Shown here: positions 5,859 to 5,900 of the stretch, piece by piece | Numbering within the stretch: the stretch's first letter is position 1 | Layout of the letters: each line of letters opens with the position of its first letter | Source: a bacterium | GTDB taxonomy: Bacteria > Bacillota_A > Clostridia > Lachnospirales > Lachnospiraceae | NCBI GenBank assembly: GCA_004562915.1 | Contig: SFQZ01000130.1 | Coordinates: forward strand, 1-5,900 | Reading direction: 5' to 3' | DNA: 5,900 nucleotides | The notes under the pieces: model-generated | What the model was told of the DNA's origin: nothing | The model's database searches: none | Seen by the model: the letters and a program-made list of their open reading frames with translations, nothing else | Made by a program: the position numbers and the translations under genes

Positions 5859-5900
5859 CCCGATATGAGGATAAATCTGACTGTTAAAGAGAAGACTGTA

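Larger units (their letters stand above)
2577..5900 (-). mobile_element. recombinase-in-trio (RIT) element, far end outside the window
   Basis: Three different tyrosine recombinase genes lie in tandem on one strand with overlapping ends (1 and 8 bases), in the size order about 427, 327 and 340 residues. This is the defining layout of RIT elements, in which three recombinases always occur together as ritA-ritB-ritC. It differs from the Tn554 tnpA-tnpB-tnpC layout, where the third protein is a small non-recombinase. The catalytic residues are complete in all three. The 5' side of the operon, its promoter and the outer repeat lie beyond base 5900. Movement of RIT elements is poorly understood, so activity here cannot be judged. 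Confidence 0.85.

Noticed and set aside
1..5900. CRISPR array, tRNA, rRNA, riboswitch or defence gene cargo
   Set aside because: No regularly spaced repeats, cloverleaf or conserved RNA core was seen, and all long frames are accounted for by recombination enzymes.

Overview
This 5.9 kb window is made almost entirely of recombination genes. It holds four tyrosine recombinases and one HUH-type transposase, and no cargo gene is visible. The strong AGGAGG-type ribosome binding sites, the AT-rich noncoding DNA and the protein style suggest a low-GC Gram-positive anaerobe of the Clostridia, perhaps Lachnospiraceae-like. That host assignment is an inference and no host gene is present to test it.

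Left part (about 1-2491, + strand): a two-gene IS91-like insertion sequence. An AT-rich leader with a plausible sigma-70-type promoter precedes a 291-residue tyrosine recombinase (280-1155). Its 3' end overlaps by 11 bases a 389-residue IS91-family transposase (1145-2314) with an N-terminal cysteine cluster, an HPHLH (HUH) motif and a YLGRY two-tyrosine motif. The element appears to be bounded by 14-base inverted repeats (2-15 and 2478-2491, 13 of 14 matching) that contain GAAC/GTTC, the tetranucleotide used as target by IS91 relatives. A small hairpin lies at or just inside each repeat.

Centre (2315-2576): noncoding DNA holding the right end of the IS91-like element and a perfect 14-bp inverted repeat (2514-2549). 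This probably acts as a bidirectional terminator between the two convergent gene sets.

Right part (2577-5900, - strand): three tandem, overlapping tyrosine recombinase genes, read right to left. Their order, sizes and overlaps match a recombinase-in-trio (RIT) element (ritA-ritB-ritC). All three have a complete R-K-H-R-H-Y catalytic set. The junctions (TAATG and ATGAGTAG, each with a strong Shine-Dalgarno sequence) indicate coupled translation. The ritA reading frame is open to the window edge, so its true start and the far end of the RIT element are not visible.

Working picture: two self-contained mobile elements lie tail to tail. One combines rolling-circle-type HUH chemistry with a tyrosine recombinase partner, and the other uses three tyrosine recombinases. 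Both architectures have precedent. The less well understood points are the role of the recombinase in the IS91-like element, the exact element ends, and whether the two elements share a preferred site.
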